Position numbers and translations under genes: made by a program
Notes under the pieces: generated by a model
What the model saw: the letters and a program-made list of their open reading frames with translations, nothing else
What the model was told of the DNA's origin: nothing
Database searches by the model: none
In this document: positions 36,244-45,397 of the stretch, piece by piece
Position numbering within the stretch: the first letter of the stretch is position 1
How the letters are laid out: each line of letters begins with the position of its first letter
Assembly: GCA_016861105.1 (NCBI GenBank)
Contig: BOKS01000013.1
Span: 62,001-126,000 of the forward strand
Source: Betaproteobacteria bacterium
Lineage (GTDB): Bacteria; Pseudomonadota; Gammaproteobacteria; Burkholderiales; Casimicrobiaceae
Length of the DNA: 64,000 nucleotides
Reading direction: 5' to 3'

Positions 36244-39200
36244 CTAGCGTCCGAGGTCCGCCCACGCTTTCTCCACGCGCTTGTACGACACCGGGAACGG
36301 CGTCTTCAGCTCCTGCGCGAACAAAGACACCTTCAACTCTTCCAGCAGCCAACGGTAGTCTACAAGACCGGGCTCCACGCGACCCGCAGCGCGATTGCGC
36401 TCGAGGCGCTGGCAGTAGCGGCGCCACAGCTCGGCCACGGCCTGCGCGTGCCGTGCGTCGCGCTCCGGCCGCTCGAGGTACTTCGCGAGGCGCCGCTCGA
36501 GGGCCTTGAGGTAGCGTGGCAGGTGCAGGAGTGCGGCCCAGGGCGTCGCGCCGAAGAAGCCGGGATGCACGAGCGCGTCGCGCTGGGCGCGCAGGTCCGC
36601 GGCGAAGCGCGCGTGCGCGGGCGGCAGCGACGCGAGCCGCTGGCCGAGCGCCTGGTACTCGGCCGCGATGGCGGCCAGCAGGCGGAACGCCCCCTCGGCC
36701 ACGGCCGGCAGCCGCGTGCGCGCGCGCCGCACCTGCTCGGCGAACGCCTGCTCCGTTCGCGGCAGGGGATCGTCGCCGACGAAGGCGCGGACGCGCACGG
36801 CGTCCAGCACGTCGTCCAGCAGGCGCTCCGCAGGGATCGCCGCGCGCAGCGCGGTGGCCGCCTGCACGAAGCCGGGCGGGCCCTTGGCGTAGCGGCGGAG
36901 GGCGTCGCCGAGTGCGAGGCCGATCAGCCGGACGACCCCGCGACGCGTCGACGCCGCGGCCGCCTCCGCCGTGTCGAGCAGCGCGAGCGACACGCTGTCG
37001 CCGTCGTCCACCAGCGCCGGGAAGCCGGTCACCGCCTGCCCGCGCCGCGCGATCGTCAGCGTCGCCGGCAGGTCGCCGAAGTCCCACGCCCGCAGCCCCT
37101 TGCGCTCGAACGCGGCCCCGCCGGCGGCGAACGACAGCTGCGCCGCCTCGCCGAGCCGCGCGCGCAGCGCCGCGAGGTCGCGGCCGCTCGCGAGCTCCTG
37201 CCCCGCCGCGTCGACGACGGCGACGTTCATCGCGAGGTGCTCGGGAAGTCGCGCGTCGTCCCAGGCGTCGACGGGCGGTGCGTCGCCCAGCGTGGACGCC
37301 AGCCACGCCCGGATCGCCTCGGGCAGCGGCTCGCGCCCCTGCGGTGCGGCCTCCAGGAACGCCGTCACGCGCTCGGCCAGCGGGACGAGGCGATTGCGCC
37401 ACGCCTTGGGCAGCGCCTTCAGGTACCACCCGACCTTCTCACGGACGAGGCCCGGCACCAGCCACGAGAGCCGCGCGTCGTCGAGCTGGTTGAGCAGCGC
37501 GAGCGGCACCGTCAGCGTGAGGCCGTCCAGTGGATGCCCAGGCGCGAAGCGGTACCTGAGCGCGAGGCGCGACCCCGCCATCTCGAGCTCGTCGGGGAAC
37601 AGCGCCTGCGTGACGGACGCGGCCGCGTGCCGCATCAGCGCCTCGCGCGTGAAGTGCAGCGCGCGCGGATCGCGCGCCTCGGCCTCCTCGCGCCAGCGCT
37701 CGAAGCCGGCGAGCGAGTGCACGCCGGCCGGCAGGCGCTCCGCGTAGAACGCCGCGAGGGCCTCGGGCTCGACGAGCACGTCCTGGCGGCGCGCCTTGTG
37801 CTCGAGCTCCGCCACCTCCTGCACCAGGCGGGCATTGTGCGCGAGGAACGTGCCGCGCGTGGCCAGCGCGCCGGGGACCAGCGCCTCGCGGATGAACACC
37901 TCGCGCGCGAGGACCGGATCGATCGCGCCGAACGAGCGCAGCCGCCGCGCGACGAGCGTCAGGCCGTACAGCTGCACGCGCTCGCTCGCCACGACCTCGC
38001 CGCGCTTCGCGTCCCAGTGCGGCTCGAACCACTCGCGCGTCACGCGCTCGCCGGCGACCTCCTCGATCCACAGCGGGTCCACGCGCGCCGCCACGCGCGC
38101 GAACAGGCGCGAGGTCTCGACCAGCTCGGCGGCCAGCGCCCAGCGCGGCGGCTTCTTCGCGAGCCCGGACCCGGGGTGCAGGAAGAAGCGCAGGCCCCGC
38201 GTACCCTCGAAGCCGTCGCCGTCGTCGGACATCCGGCCGACGTTCGCGAGCAGCCCGCTCAGCAGCGCCTTGTGCAGCGTCGCGTACCGCGCCTCGTCGA
38301 AGGCCTTCGGCAGCGCGGTCGACCACTTCCACCCGGCGTCGGCGAGCTCGCTGGCGAGCTGCAGGTGCACGTCGCGCCACTCGCGCATGCGCAGCTGGTT
38401 GACGAACTGCGCGCGGCACGCCTCGACGAGCCTGCGGTGCGTCGGCTTCTGCGCCAGCGCGTCGTCGAAGAACTCCCACAGCACGACCAGGGACAGGAAG
38501 TCCGAGCGCTCGTCGCGGAAGCGCAGGTGCGCCTGGTCGGCGGCCTGCTGCTTGTCGAGCGGCCGCTCGCGCGGGTCGGGCACCGCCAGCGCGCTCGCGA
38601 TCACCAGCGCCTCGGCGACGCAGCCGCCGTCGCGCGCGGCGAGCACGATGCGCCCGATGCGCGGATCGAGCGGCAGTCGCGCGAGCTCCCGGCCGGACGG
38701 CGTGAGCCGCCGCCCGGCGTCGACCGCGCCGAGCTCCTGGAGCAGCTGGAAGCCGTCGGCGATCGCCCGCGGGCTCGGCGGGTCGAGGAACGGGAACGCG
38801 TCGACGGCGGGGAGGTCGAGGGCGGCCATGCGCAGGATGACGCTCGCCAGCGAGCTGCGCACGATCTCCGGGTCGGTGTACGCCGGCCGCGCGGCGAAGT
38901 CGTCCTCCGCGTACAGCCGCACGCAGACGCCGTCCTGCACGCGCCCGCAGCGGCCGGCCCGCTGGTTCGCCGCCGACCGCGCGATCTTCTCGATGGCGAG
39001 CAGCGTCGTCTTGTTGCGGACGTTGTAGCGCTTGACGCGGGCGAGGCCGGTGTCGATCACGTAGCGGATGCCCGGGACGGTCAGCGACGTCTCGGCCACG
39101 TTGGTCGCGAGGACGATGCGGCGTCCGCGCGACGGCGCGAACACGCGCTGCTGGTCCTGCACCGACAGCCGCGCGTACAGCGGCAGGATCTCGACGTCGC

Positions 39201-40167
39201 CGGCGTAGGGTCGGCGCGCGAGGCTGCGCCGCAGCAGCTCGCCGGTCTCGCGGATCTCGCGCTCGCCCGGAAGGAAAGCGAGGATGTCGCCCGGCCCCTC
39301 GCGCCACAGGTCCTCGGCGGCCGCGGCGATCGCGTCCTCCATCGCCTCCTCGTCGTCCGCCTCGCCGGCGACGTCCTGACCCGCCCCGAGCGGCCGATAG
39401 CGCACGTCGACGGGGTAGGTGCGGCCGGACACCTCGATCACCGGCGCCGGACGACGCGGCGCGCCGAAGTGCGCGGCGAAGCGGTCCGCGTCCAGCGTCG
39501 CCGAGGTGATCACGACGCGCAGGTCCCCGCGCACGGCGAGCAGCTGCTTCAGGTAGCCGAGCAGGAAGTCGACGTTGAGGCTGCGCTCGTGCGCCTCGTC
39601 GACGATGATCGTGTCGTAGGCGGAGAGCTGCCGGTCGGCCTGCGTCTCGGCGAGCAGGATGCCGTCGGTCATCAGCTTGACGAAGGCGTCCGGCCGCGTG
39701 CGGTCGGTGAAGCGGACCTTGAATCCGACAGCCTCGCCGAGCGGCGTGTCCAGTTCCTGCGCAATGCGCGCCGCCACGGCGCGGGCGGCGATGCGCCGCG
39801 GCTGCGTGTGCCCGATCAGGCCGCGCGCGCCGCGGCCCGCTTCGAGGCAGATCTTGGGCAGCTGCGTCGTCTTCCCCGAGCCGGTCTCGCCGCAGACGAT
39901 CACCACCGGGTGCGCGCGGATCGCCGCCGCGATCTCGCCGGCGCGTGCGGCGACCGGCAGGTCGGCCGGATAGGCGATGGCGGGGCGCCGCGCCTGACGC
40001 GCCACGTAGCGCGCGCGCGCCGCGTCGACGTCCGCGGCCAGCTTCGACCAGACCGCCTCGGGTGCCTTGGCATGCCGGGCGCGCGCGATCCGCGCCGCGA
40101 GGCGGCGCTCGTCGGCGGCGAGCGTGTCGGAAAGGAGGGCGCGCAGCGCGCCGGCGGGCGAAGCCAT
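36244..40167 (-). CDS. hrpA: ATP-dependent RNA helicase HrpA
   Basis: DEAH-box helicase of 1307 residues, the usual HrpA length. Walker A is GETGSGKT at 93-100, the DEAH box is at 190-193, SATLDADRF follows, and motif VI (QRAGRCGR) is near 400. After the helicase core come the HA2 and OB-fold regions and the DUF3418 C-terminal domain typical of HrpA. It acts on mRNA and ribosomes in the cytoplasm. On the opposite strand a long GC-driven frame is an artefact. It is divergent from the binding-protein gene at 40335. Confidence 0.95.
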   Translation of the reverse strand: MASPAGALRALLSDTLAADERRLAARIARARHAKAPEAVWSKLAADVDAARARYVARQARRPAIAYPADLPVAARAGEIAAAIRAHPVVIVCGETGSGKTTQLPKICLEAGRGARGLIGHTQPRRIAARAVAARIAQELDTPLGEAVGFKVRFTDRTRPDAFVKLMTDGILLAETQADRQLSAYDTIIVDEAHERSLNVDFLLGYLKQLLAVRGDLRVVITSATLDADRFAAHFGAPRRPAPVIEVSGRTYPVDVRYRPLGAGQDVAGEADDEEAMEDAIAAAAEDLWREGPGDILAFLPGEREIRETGELLRRSLARRPYAGDVEILPLYARLSVQDQQRVFAPSRGRRIVLATNVAETSLTVPGIRYVIDTGLARVKRYNVRNKTTLLAIEKIARSAANQRAGRCGRVQDGVCVRLYAEDDFAARPAYTDPEIVRSSLASVILRMAALDLPAVDAFPFLDPPSPRAIADGFQLLQELGAVDAGRRLTPSGRELARLPLDPRIGRIVLAARDGGCVAEALVIASALAVPDPRERPLDKQQAADQAHLRFRDERSDFLSLVVLWEFFDDALAQKPTHRRLVEACRAQFVNQLRMREWRDVHLQLASELADAGWKWSTALPKAFDEARYATLHKALLSGLLANVGRMSDDGDGFEGTRGLRFFLHPGSGLAKKPPRWALAAELVETSRLFARVAARVDPLWIEEVAGERVTREWFEPHWDAKRGEVVASERVQLYGLTLVARRLRSFGAIDPVLAREVFIREALVPGALATRGTFLAHNARLVQEVAELEHKARRQDVLVEPEALAAFYAERLPAGVHSLAGFERWREEAEARDPRALHFTREALMRHAAASVTQALFPDELEMAGSRLALRYRFAPGHPLDGLTLTVPLALLNQLDDARLSWLVPGLVREKVGWYLKALPKAWRNRLVPLAERVTAFLEAAPQGREPLPEAIRAWLASTLGDAPPVDAWDDARLPEHLAMNVAVVDAAGQELASGRDLAALRARLGEAAQLSFAAGGAAFERKGLRAWDFGDLPATLTIARRGQAVTGFPALVDDGDSVSLALLDTAEAAAASTRRGVVRLIGLALGDALRRYAKGPPGFVQAATALRAAIPAERLLDDVLDAVRVRAFVGDDPLPRTEQAFAEQVRRARTRLPAVAEGAFRLLAAIAAEYQALGQRLASLPPAHARFAADLRAQRDALVHPGFFGATPWAALLHLPRYLKALERRLAKYLERPERDARHAQAVAELWRRYCQRLERNRAAGRVEPGLVDYRWLLEELKVSLFAQELKTPFPVSYKRVEKAWADLGR

Positions 40168-40282
40168 GACGTCCGGGCGCTGCCGATGCGGCGCCGCAAA
40201 ACCCGCGATTCTACCGACCGGGACGGTACGGCGCCGCCGTCCGTCCTGCCCGCGGAGCCTGCCGCGCCGCGCGATCGTCGGG

Positions 40283-40288
40283 TATGCT
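40283..40288 (+). promoter_or_regulatory. Possible -10 element before the peptide-binding protein
   Basis: TATGCT at 40283-40288 lies 46 bp upstream of the ATG in the gap divergent from hrpA; a CTGCCG at 40259-40264 could be a weak -35 with an 18-bp spacer. Confidence 0.3.
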
Positions 40289-40334
40289 CGGCGCCGTCGC
40301 GGGGGCTTCCCCGATCCTCGACCAGGAGACTCGC

Positions 40335-41927
40335 ATGCCGGCCATCGCTCCCCGTGCCATCGTCCTCGCCTGCGCCGTCGCGCTGGGCGCCGCCAGCCTC
40401 GCCGCCGACGCCAAGACCCTGCGCTGGGCCGGGCGCGGGGACCCGCAGACGATGGACCCCTTCTCGCAGAACGAGAACCTCACCAACAACATCAACAACC
40501 TGGTCTACGACACGCTGGTGATGCGCGACAAGGACCTGAAGATCATGCCGGGGCTCGCGACGTCGTGGGAGCAGGTCAATCCGACCACGTGGCGCTTCAA
40601 GCTGCGCCAGGGCGTCAAGTTCCACGACGGCACGCCGTTCACCGCCGACGACGTCGTGTTCTCGATCAATCGCGCCGCCGACGAGATCTCGCAGATCAAG
40701 GCGTACGCGCGCGCCACCGGGAAGCCGACGAGGATCGACGACTTCACCGTCGAGTTCGTCACCAACGGGCCCAACCCGATCATGCTCGAGCACCTGGTCA
40801 CGCTGATGATCATGAGCAAGCCGTGGAGCGAGAAGAACAAGGTCACGCGGCCGCTCGACTACAAGAACAAGGAGGAGACGCACACCTCGCGCAACGCGAA
40901 CGGCACCGGCCCGTACATGCTGAAGTCGCGCGAGCCCGACGTGCGCACGGTGCTGGTGCGCAACAACGACTGGTGGGGCTGGAAGGACAAGCGCTTCGAC
41001 GGCAACGTCACCGAGGTGATCTACACGCCGATCGGCAACGACGCCACGCGGCTGGCCGCGCTCGTCTCCGGCGACGTCGAGCTGATCAACGACCCCGCCC
41101 CGCAGGACGTGCCGAAGCTGCAGCAGACGCCCGGCGTCAAGGTCATCGAGGGCTTCGAGCAGCGGATCGTGTTCTTCGGCATGGACCAGAGCCGCGACGA
41201 GCTCCTGTACTCGAACGTCAAGGGGAAGAATCCGCTGAAGGACAGGCGCGTCCGACAGGCGCTCTACCAGGCGATCGACGTCAACGCGATCCAGAAGCAG
41301 ACGATGCGCGGCCTGTCGAAGCCCTCGGGCGCGCTGACGCCCTCGCCGGTGCAGACCACGCCCGAGATCGAGAAGCGGCTCGCCTTCGACCCAGGTGCCG
41401 CGAAGAAGCTCCTCGCCGAGGCCGGCTACCCGAACGGCTTCGAGGTCCAGCTCGACTGCCCGAACAACCGCTACGTCAACGACGAGCGCATCTGCCAGGC
41501 GGTCGCCGCGATGTGGACGAAGGTCGGCGTCAACACGCGGCTCGTCACGCTGCCCCGCGCGCAGTACTTCCCGAAGCTGGAGAAGCTCGACACCAGCGTC
41601 TACATGCTCGGCTGGGGCGGCGCGTCGACCGACGCGATCTTCACGCTGCAGCCGGTGCTGTCGACCCACAACGGCAAGGGCGACGGCGACTTCAACTACG
41701 GGCGCTACAGCAACCCCAAGTTCGACGCGATCGTCGCAGAGGTCAAGGTCGAGATGAACGCCGAGAAGCGCCTCGCGCTGATCCGCCGGGCGCTCGAGAT
41801 CCACAACGCGGAGATCCACCACATCCCGCTGCACCGGCAGGTGATCCCGTGGGCGTCGCGCAGCAACGTCGACGTGCCGCACCGCGCCGACAACCAGGTC
41901 TGGCCGGTGTGGATCAAGGTCAAGTGA
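40335..41927 (+). CDS. Peptide/nickel-type ABC transporter substrate-binding protein
   Basis: Periplasmic binding protein of 530 residues (SBP_bac_5). The signal peptide ends near residue 26 (ASLAADA). The sequence LRWAGRGDPQTMDPFSQNE, ATSWEQVNPTTWRFKLRQGVKFHDGTPFTADDVVFS and the DRRVRQAL...AIDV stretch are family hallmarks. CAGGAGA precedes the ATG. It is alone here; no ATPase or permease lies next to it. The two Dpp-type permeases at 26-1908 are a possible but unproven partner. Confidence 0.9.
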   Translation: MPAIAPRAIVLACAVALGAASLAADAKTLRWAGRGDPQTMDPFSQNENLTNNINNLVYDTLVMRDKDLKIMPGLATSWEQVNPTTWRFKLRQGVKFHDGTPFTADDVVFSINRAADEISQIKAYARATGKPTRIDDFTVEFVTNGPNPIMLEHLVTLMIMSKPWSEKNKVTRPLDYKNKEETHTSRNANGTGPYMLKSREPDVRTVLVRNNDWWGWKDKRFDGNVTEVIYTPIGNDATRLAALVSGDVELINDPAPQDVPKLQQTPGVKVIEGFEQRIVFFGMDQSRDELLYSNVKGKNPLKDRRVRQALYQAIDVNAIQKQTMRGLSKPSGALTPSPVQTTPEIEKRLAFDPGAAKKLLAEAGYPNGFEVQLDCPNNRYVNDERICQAVAAMWTKVGVNTRLVTLPRAQYFPKLEKLDTSVYMLGWGGASTDAIFTLQPVLSTHNGKGDGDFNYGRYSNPKFDAIVAEVKVEMNAEKRLALIRRALEIHNAEIHHIPLHRQVIPWASRSNVDVPHRADNQVWPVWIKVK

Positions 41928-42130
41928 TTCGAATCTTCAGGGCGGGCGCGGACGCTTGAGGGGAACTGTGCTCACTCCGCCGGACCACGCCGCCCGCCCG
42001 ATCGGTACCACCCGCCGGCGGGGTTTGTGCGTGAGTCTGCGGCGGGCCCGGCCCCTTTCGAGAATGCAGTCGCGCACGAGGGCAGTCTCCTGGATGATGC
42101 GCTGCAATTGCGACGCAGAGGCAGGTGCTC

Positions 42131-42469
42131 GTGAAATCCGCCACATTTGCGTCACTGGGGGTCGATCCGAAACTCCGCGGCGCCGCAGAGCAGGTCCTGG
42201 AGGAGGGCGAGACGCTGTCGAGTTTTGTCGAGCAGTCGATCCGGGACGGCGCGCAACGTCGCCAGGCGCAGCGCGAATTCATCGCGCGGGGGTTGAGAGC
42301 GAGAGAATCGGCGCGAGAGTCAAAGAACGATGTGCCGGCCGCCAAGGTGGTCGCGCGGCTGGAGGGGATGCCTGCCGTCGTGCAGTGCCCCGCAGTCGAC
42401 GACCGATCCAATGTCGCACGCCACGTGGCGACGGGCGCCCCCCCGATGACGGATGTCCTGCGCTTCTAG
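42131..42469 (+). CDS. YlcI/YnfO-like small protein (antitoxin-like), altered C-terminus
   Basis: Protein of 112 residues from a GTG. Residues 1-82 (KSATFASLGVDPKLRGAAEQVL, then GETLSSFVEQSIRDGAQRRQAQREFIARGL and ARESKNDVPAAKVVARLEGM) resemble the YlcI/YnfO family, a small ribbon-helix-helix-like group usually found before a RelE/ParE-type toxin. The last ~30 residues (from PAVVQCP) are not family-like. The TAG stop is the first three bases of the repeat element at 42467. No toxin follows. Codon use is less GC-rich than in neighbours, which hints at recent transfer. Confidence 0.6.
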   Translation: MKSATFASLGVDPKLRGAAEQVLEEGETLSSFVEQSIRDGAQRRQAQREFIARGLRARESARESKNDVPAAKVVARLEGMPAVVQCPAVDDRSNVARHVATGAPPMTDVLRF

Positions 42470-42655
42470 GGCCTGTTCACGCTATGGACACAGGCGCGCT
42501 GCGAAGCGAAAAGGGCCGTGGGCTAGGTGCAAGGCCGCAAGGCGGGTCGGGACCCCGGCGAGGACTTGCAGCAACGCCCTCGGCCCTTTTCGCCGCAGCC
42601 CGGAGGGTAGGGGCGCACCCCTTCGCGCATGCGGCCATAGCGTGAACAGGCCCTA
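42467..42655. mobile_element. MITE-like element, copy 1 (189 bp)
   Basis: Perfect 21-bp terminal inverted repeats: TAGGGCCTGTTCACGCTATG... at 42467-42487 and its complement at 42635-42655. A large interior hairpin pairs 42499-42522 with 42577-42598 (one mismatch and a 2-nt bulge). CTAG stands at both ends (42466-42469 and 42653-42656). Copy 2 at 60012 shares about 150 bp of the left part at roughly 90% identity. There is no transposase; it would need one in trans. The ends form the stop codons of both neighbouring genes. Confidence 0.75.
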
Positions 42656-43885
42656 GCGCACGGCGACCACGCCAGAGCGCGCAAGCGATGCGATCCGCGC
42701 CTCGTCGTAGCCCAGCCGCGCCTTCAGCACCGCCGCTGTGTGCTCGCCGAGCAGCGGCGGCGGCTGCGCCGCGTCGCTGCGCTCGCCGTCGAAGAGCAAC
42801 GGCAACCCCACCTGCGGCACGCTGCCCGCGAGCGGGTGCGGCAGGTCGAAGCGCAGGCCGCGCGCGCGCAGCTGCGGCTCGGCGAACACCTGGTCGATCG
42901 CGTTGATCGGCCCGCACGGCACGCCGAGCGGCTCCAGCAGGTCGAGCCACGCGCGCTGCGTCCGCCCGCGCACGACCTCGGCGACCATCGGCACGAGGGC
43001 GTCGCGGTTGCGGACGCGGTCCGCGTTCTTCGCGAACCGCGCATCGGCGGCCCACGCCCCGACGCCGGCGGCCTCGCAGAACTTCGCGAACTGCCCGTCG
43101 TTGCCCACGGCGAGGATCACGTGGCCGTCGGCGCAGGCGAACACCTGGTAGGGGACGATGTTGGGATGCGCATTGCCGAGCCGTCCCGGCGCGCGGCCCG
43201 TGACGAGGTAGTTCATGTTCATGACGGACATCATCGCCACCGCCGAGTCGAGCAGCGCGGCGTCGACGTGGCATCCGCGCCCCGTGCGCTCGCGCTCGGC
43301 GAGCGCCGCGAGGATGCCTGTCACCGCGAACATGCCGGTGACGAGGTCCGTGATCGCCACGCCCGCCTTCTGCGGTCCGCCGCCGGGCACGTCGTCGCGC
43401 TCACCCGTCACGCTCATGAACCCGGACATGCCCTGGATGATGAAGTCGTACCCCGCCCGCTCCGCCCACGGACCGTCCTGTCCGAACCCCGTGATCGAGC
43501 AGTAGACGAGGCGCGGGTGGCGCGCCATCAGCGTCTCGCGGTCCAGCCCGTACTTCGCGAGCCCGCCCACCTTGTAGTTCTCGACCAGCACGTCCGCCTG
43601 CGCGCAAAGCGCGCGCACGATCGCCTGCCCGTCGGGCGTCGTGATGTCGACCGCCACCGACTGCTTGCCGCGGTTGCAGGCCATGTAGTACGCCGACTCG
43701 GTGGTGTCGCGGCCCGCGCCGTCGCGCAGGTACGGCGGCCCCCACGCGCGCGTGTCGTCGCCGCTCCCCGGACGCTCGATCTTCCACACGGTGGCGCCGA
43801 GGTCGGCGAGGTGCTGCGTGCACCACGGCCCGGCGAGGACGCGCGAGAGGTCGAGGACCGTAACGTGCGCGAGGGGGCGGTGCAC
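42653..43885 (-). CDS. CaiB/BaiF family CoA transferase
   Basis: Type III CoA transferase of 410 residues from a GTG (43883-43885). The N-terminus VTVLDLSRVLAGPWCTQHLADLGA, ERPGSGDDTRAWGPPY, CNRGKQS and the catalytic Asp in VAITDLVTGM are conserved. It moves CoA between organic acids without ATP. Its TAG stop is the last three bases of the MITE-like copy 1. The protein end (IASLARSGVVAVR) looks complete. It lies 81 bp downstream of pntB on the same strand. Confidence 0.92.
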   Translation of the reverse strand: MHRPLAHVTVLDLSRVLAGPWCTQHLADLGATVWKIERPGSGDDTRAWGPPYLRDGAGRDTTESAYYMACNRGKQSVAVDITTPDGQAIVRALCAQADVLVENYKVGGLAKYGLDRETLMARHPRLVYCSITGFGQDGPWAERAGYDFIIQGMSGFMSVTGERDDVPGGGPQKAGVAITDLVTGMFAVTGILAALAERERTGRGCHVDAALLDSAVAMMSVMNMNYLVTGRAPGRLGNAHPNIVPYQVFACADGHVILAVGNDGQFAKFCEAAGVGAWAADARFAKNADRVRNRDALVPMVAEVVRGRTQRAWLDLLEPLGVPCGPINAIDQVFAEPQLRARGLRFDLPHPLAGSVPQVGLPLLFDGERSDAAQPPPLLGEHTAAVLKARLGYDEARIASLARSGVVAVR

Positions 43886-43966
43886 GGTGTGCGGAAGGGA
43901 AGGGGCGGCGGGCTCCGCGGGCGCGAGTCCGGCCGCCGGCCAACGGCGGCCTCGCTCCGCGCCGCG

Positions 43967-45385
43967 TCAGGGCTTGAGCGCCACGAGCACCTCGTCGAGC
44001 ATCTTCTTCGCGTCGCCGAACAGCATCCGGTTGTTGTCCTTGTAGAACAGCGGATTGTCGACGCCCGCGTAGCCCGAGGCCATGCTGCGCTTCATCACGA
44101 TCGACGTCTTCGCCTTCCAGACCTCGAGGACCGGCATGCCGGCGATCGGGCTCGCCGGATCCTCCTGCGCCGCCGGGTTCACGATGTCGTTGGCGCCGAT
44201 GACGATCGCCACGTCCGTGTCCGGGAAGTCCTCGTTGAGCTCGTCCATCTCGAACACGATGTCGTAGGGCACTTTTGCCTCGGCGAGCAGCACGTTCATG
44301 TGGCCGGGCATGCGGCCGGCGACCGGGTGGATTCCGAAGCGGACGTCGACCCCGCGCTCGCGTAGCGTCTTCGTGATCTCGAACACCGTGTGCTGCGCCT
44401 GCGCCACGGCCATCCCGTAGCCCGGGACGATGATCACGTTCTTCGCGTCGCGCAGCATCTCCGCGGTCTCCACGGCGGAGATCGGGACGACCTCGCCCGC
44501 CGGCTGCGCTCCCCCTCCCGTCGCGGCCGGCGCGCCGCCTTCGGTGCCGAAGCCGCCGGCGATGACGCTGACGAAGTTGCGGTTCATCGCCGCGCACATG
44601 ATGTAGGACAGGATCGCGCCACTCGAGCCGACCAGCGCGCCGACCACGATCAGCAGGTCGTTGGACAGCATGAAGCCGGTGGCGGCCGCCGCCCAGCCGG
44701 AGTAGCTGTTCAGCATCGACACCACGACCGGCATGTCGGCGCCTCCGATCGCCATCACCATGTGCACGCCGAAGGCCAGCGCGATGAGCGACATGACGAT
44801 CATCGGCAGCATCGCGTCGGCCACGGTGTGCGCCGTGACGAACCGGTAGCCGAACCAGATCACCACGAGCAGCCCGGCGAGGTTGAGCCAGTGCCGTCCC
44901 GGCAGCAGCACGGGCTTGCCGCTGATCTTGCCCGACAGCTTGCCGAACGCGACGACCGAGCCCGAGAACGTCACGGCGCCGATCAGCACGCCGAGGTACA
45001 TCTCGACCTCGTGGATCGCCTTTTCCGCCGGCGACATCCCCACCGAGACCGCCGGGTCGATGAAGTTGGCGTAGCCGACGAGCATGGCGGCCAGGCCGAC
45101 GAGGCTGTGCATCAGCGCGACCAGCTCGGGCATCTGCGTCATCTTGACGATGCGCGCCGCATAGAGGCCGATCGCCGCACCCACGGCCATCGCGCCGACG
45201 ATGTACGGCAGCCCGCCGGCCGTGACCTGCGGGCCGAAGATGGTGGCGAGCACGGCAATCGTCATCCCGACGATGCCGTAGAGGTTGCCGCGGCGCGACG
45301 TCTCCGGATTGGACAGGCCGCCGAGGCAGAGGATGAAGAGGATCGTCGCGCCGAGGTAGGAGACGGTGGCGAGGCTTGCGCTCAT
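43967..45385 (-). CDS. pntB: NAD(P) transhydrogenase subunit beta (PntB)
   Basis: Inner-membrane protein of 472 residues. About nine helices are followed by the NADP(H)-binding domain III with [16 protein letters not shown] at about 325-340, [16 protein letters not shown], and [10 protein letters not shown]. With PntA it uses the proton gradient to reduce NADP+ with NADH. It lies 12 bp downstream of pntA. Confidence 0.95.
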   Translation of the reverse strand: MSASLATVSYLGATILFILCLGGLSNPETSRRGNLYGIVGMTIAVLATIFGPQVTAGGLPYIVGAMAVGAAIGLYAARIVKMTQMPELVALMHSLVGLAAMLVGYANFIDPAVSVGMSPAEKAIHEVEMYLGVLIGAVTFSGSVVAFGKLSGKISGKPVLLPGRHWLNLAGLLVVIWFGYRFVTAHTVADAMLPMIVMSLIALAFGVHMVMAIGGADMPVVVSMLNSYSGWAAAATGFMLSNDLLIVVGALVGSSGAILSYIMCAAMNRNFVSVIAGGFGTEGGAPAATGGGAQPAGEVVPISAVETAEMLRDAKNVIIVPGYGMAVAQAQHTVFEITKTLRERGVDVRFGIHPVAGRMPGHMNVLLAEAKVPYDIVFEMDELNEDFPDTDVAIVIGANDIVNPAAQEDPASPIAGMPVLEVWKAKTSIVMKRSMASGYAGVDNPLFYKDNNRMLFGDAKKMLDEVLVALKP

Positions 45386-45397
45386 GGTCTCGTCACC

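Noticed and set aside
35536..40521. Very long open frame (1661 codons) opposite hrpA
   Set aside because: It runs antisense to a full-length helicase gene with clear motifs, and its composition (Arg/Ala/Pro/Gly) is what GC bias makes of the opposite strand.
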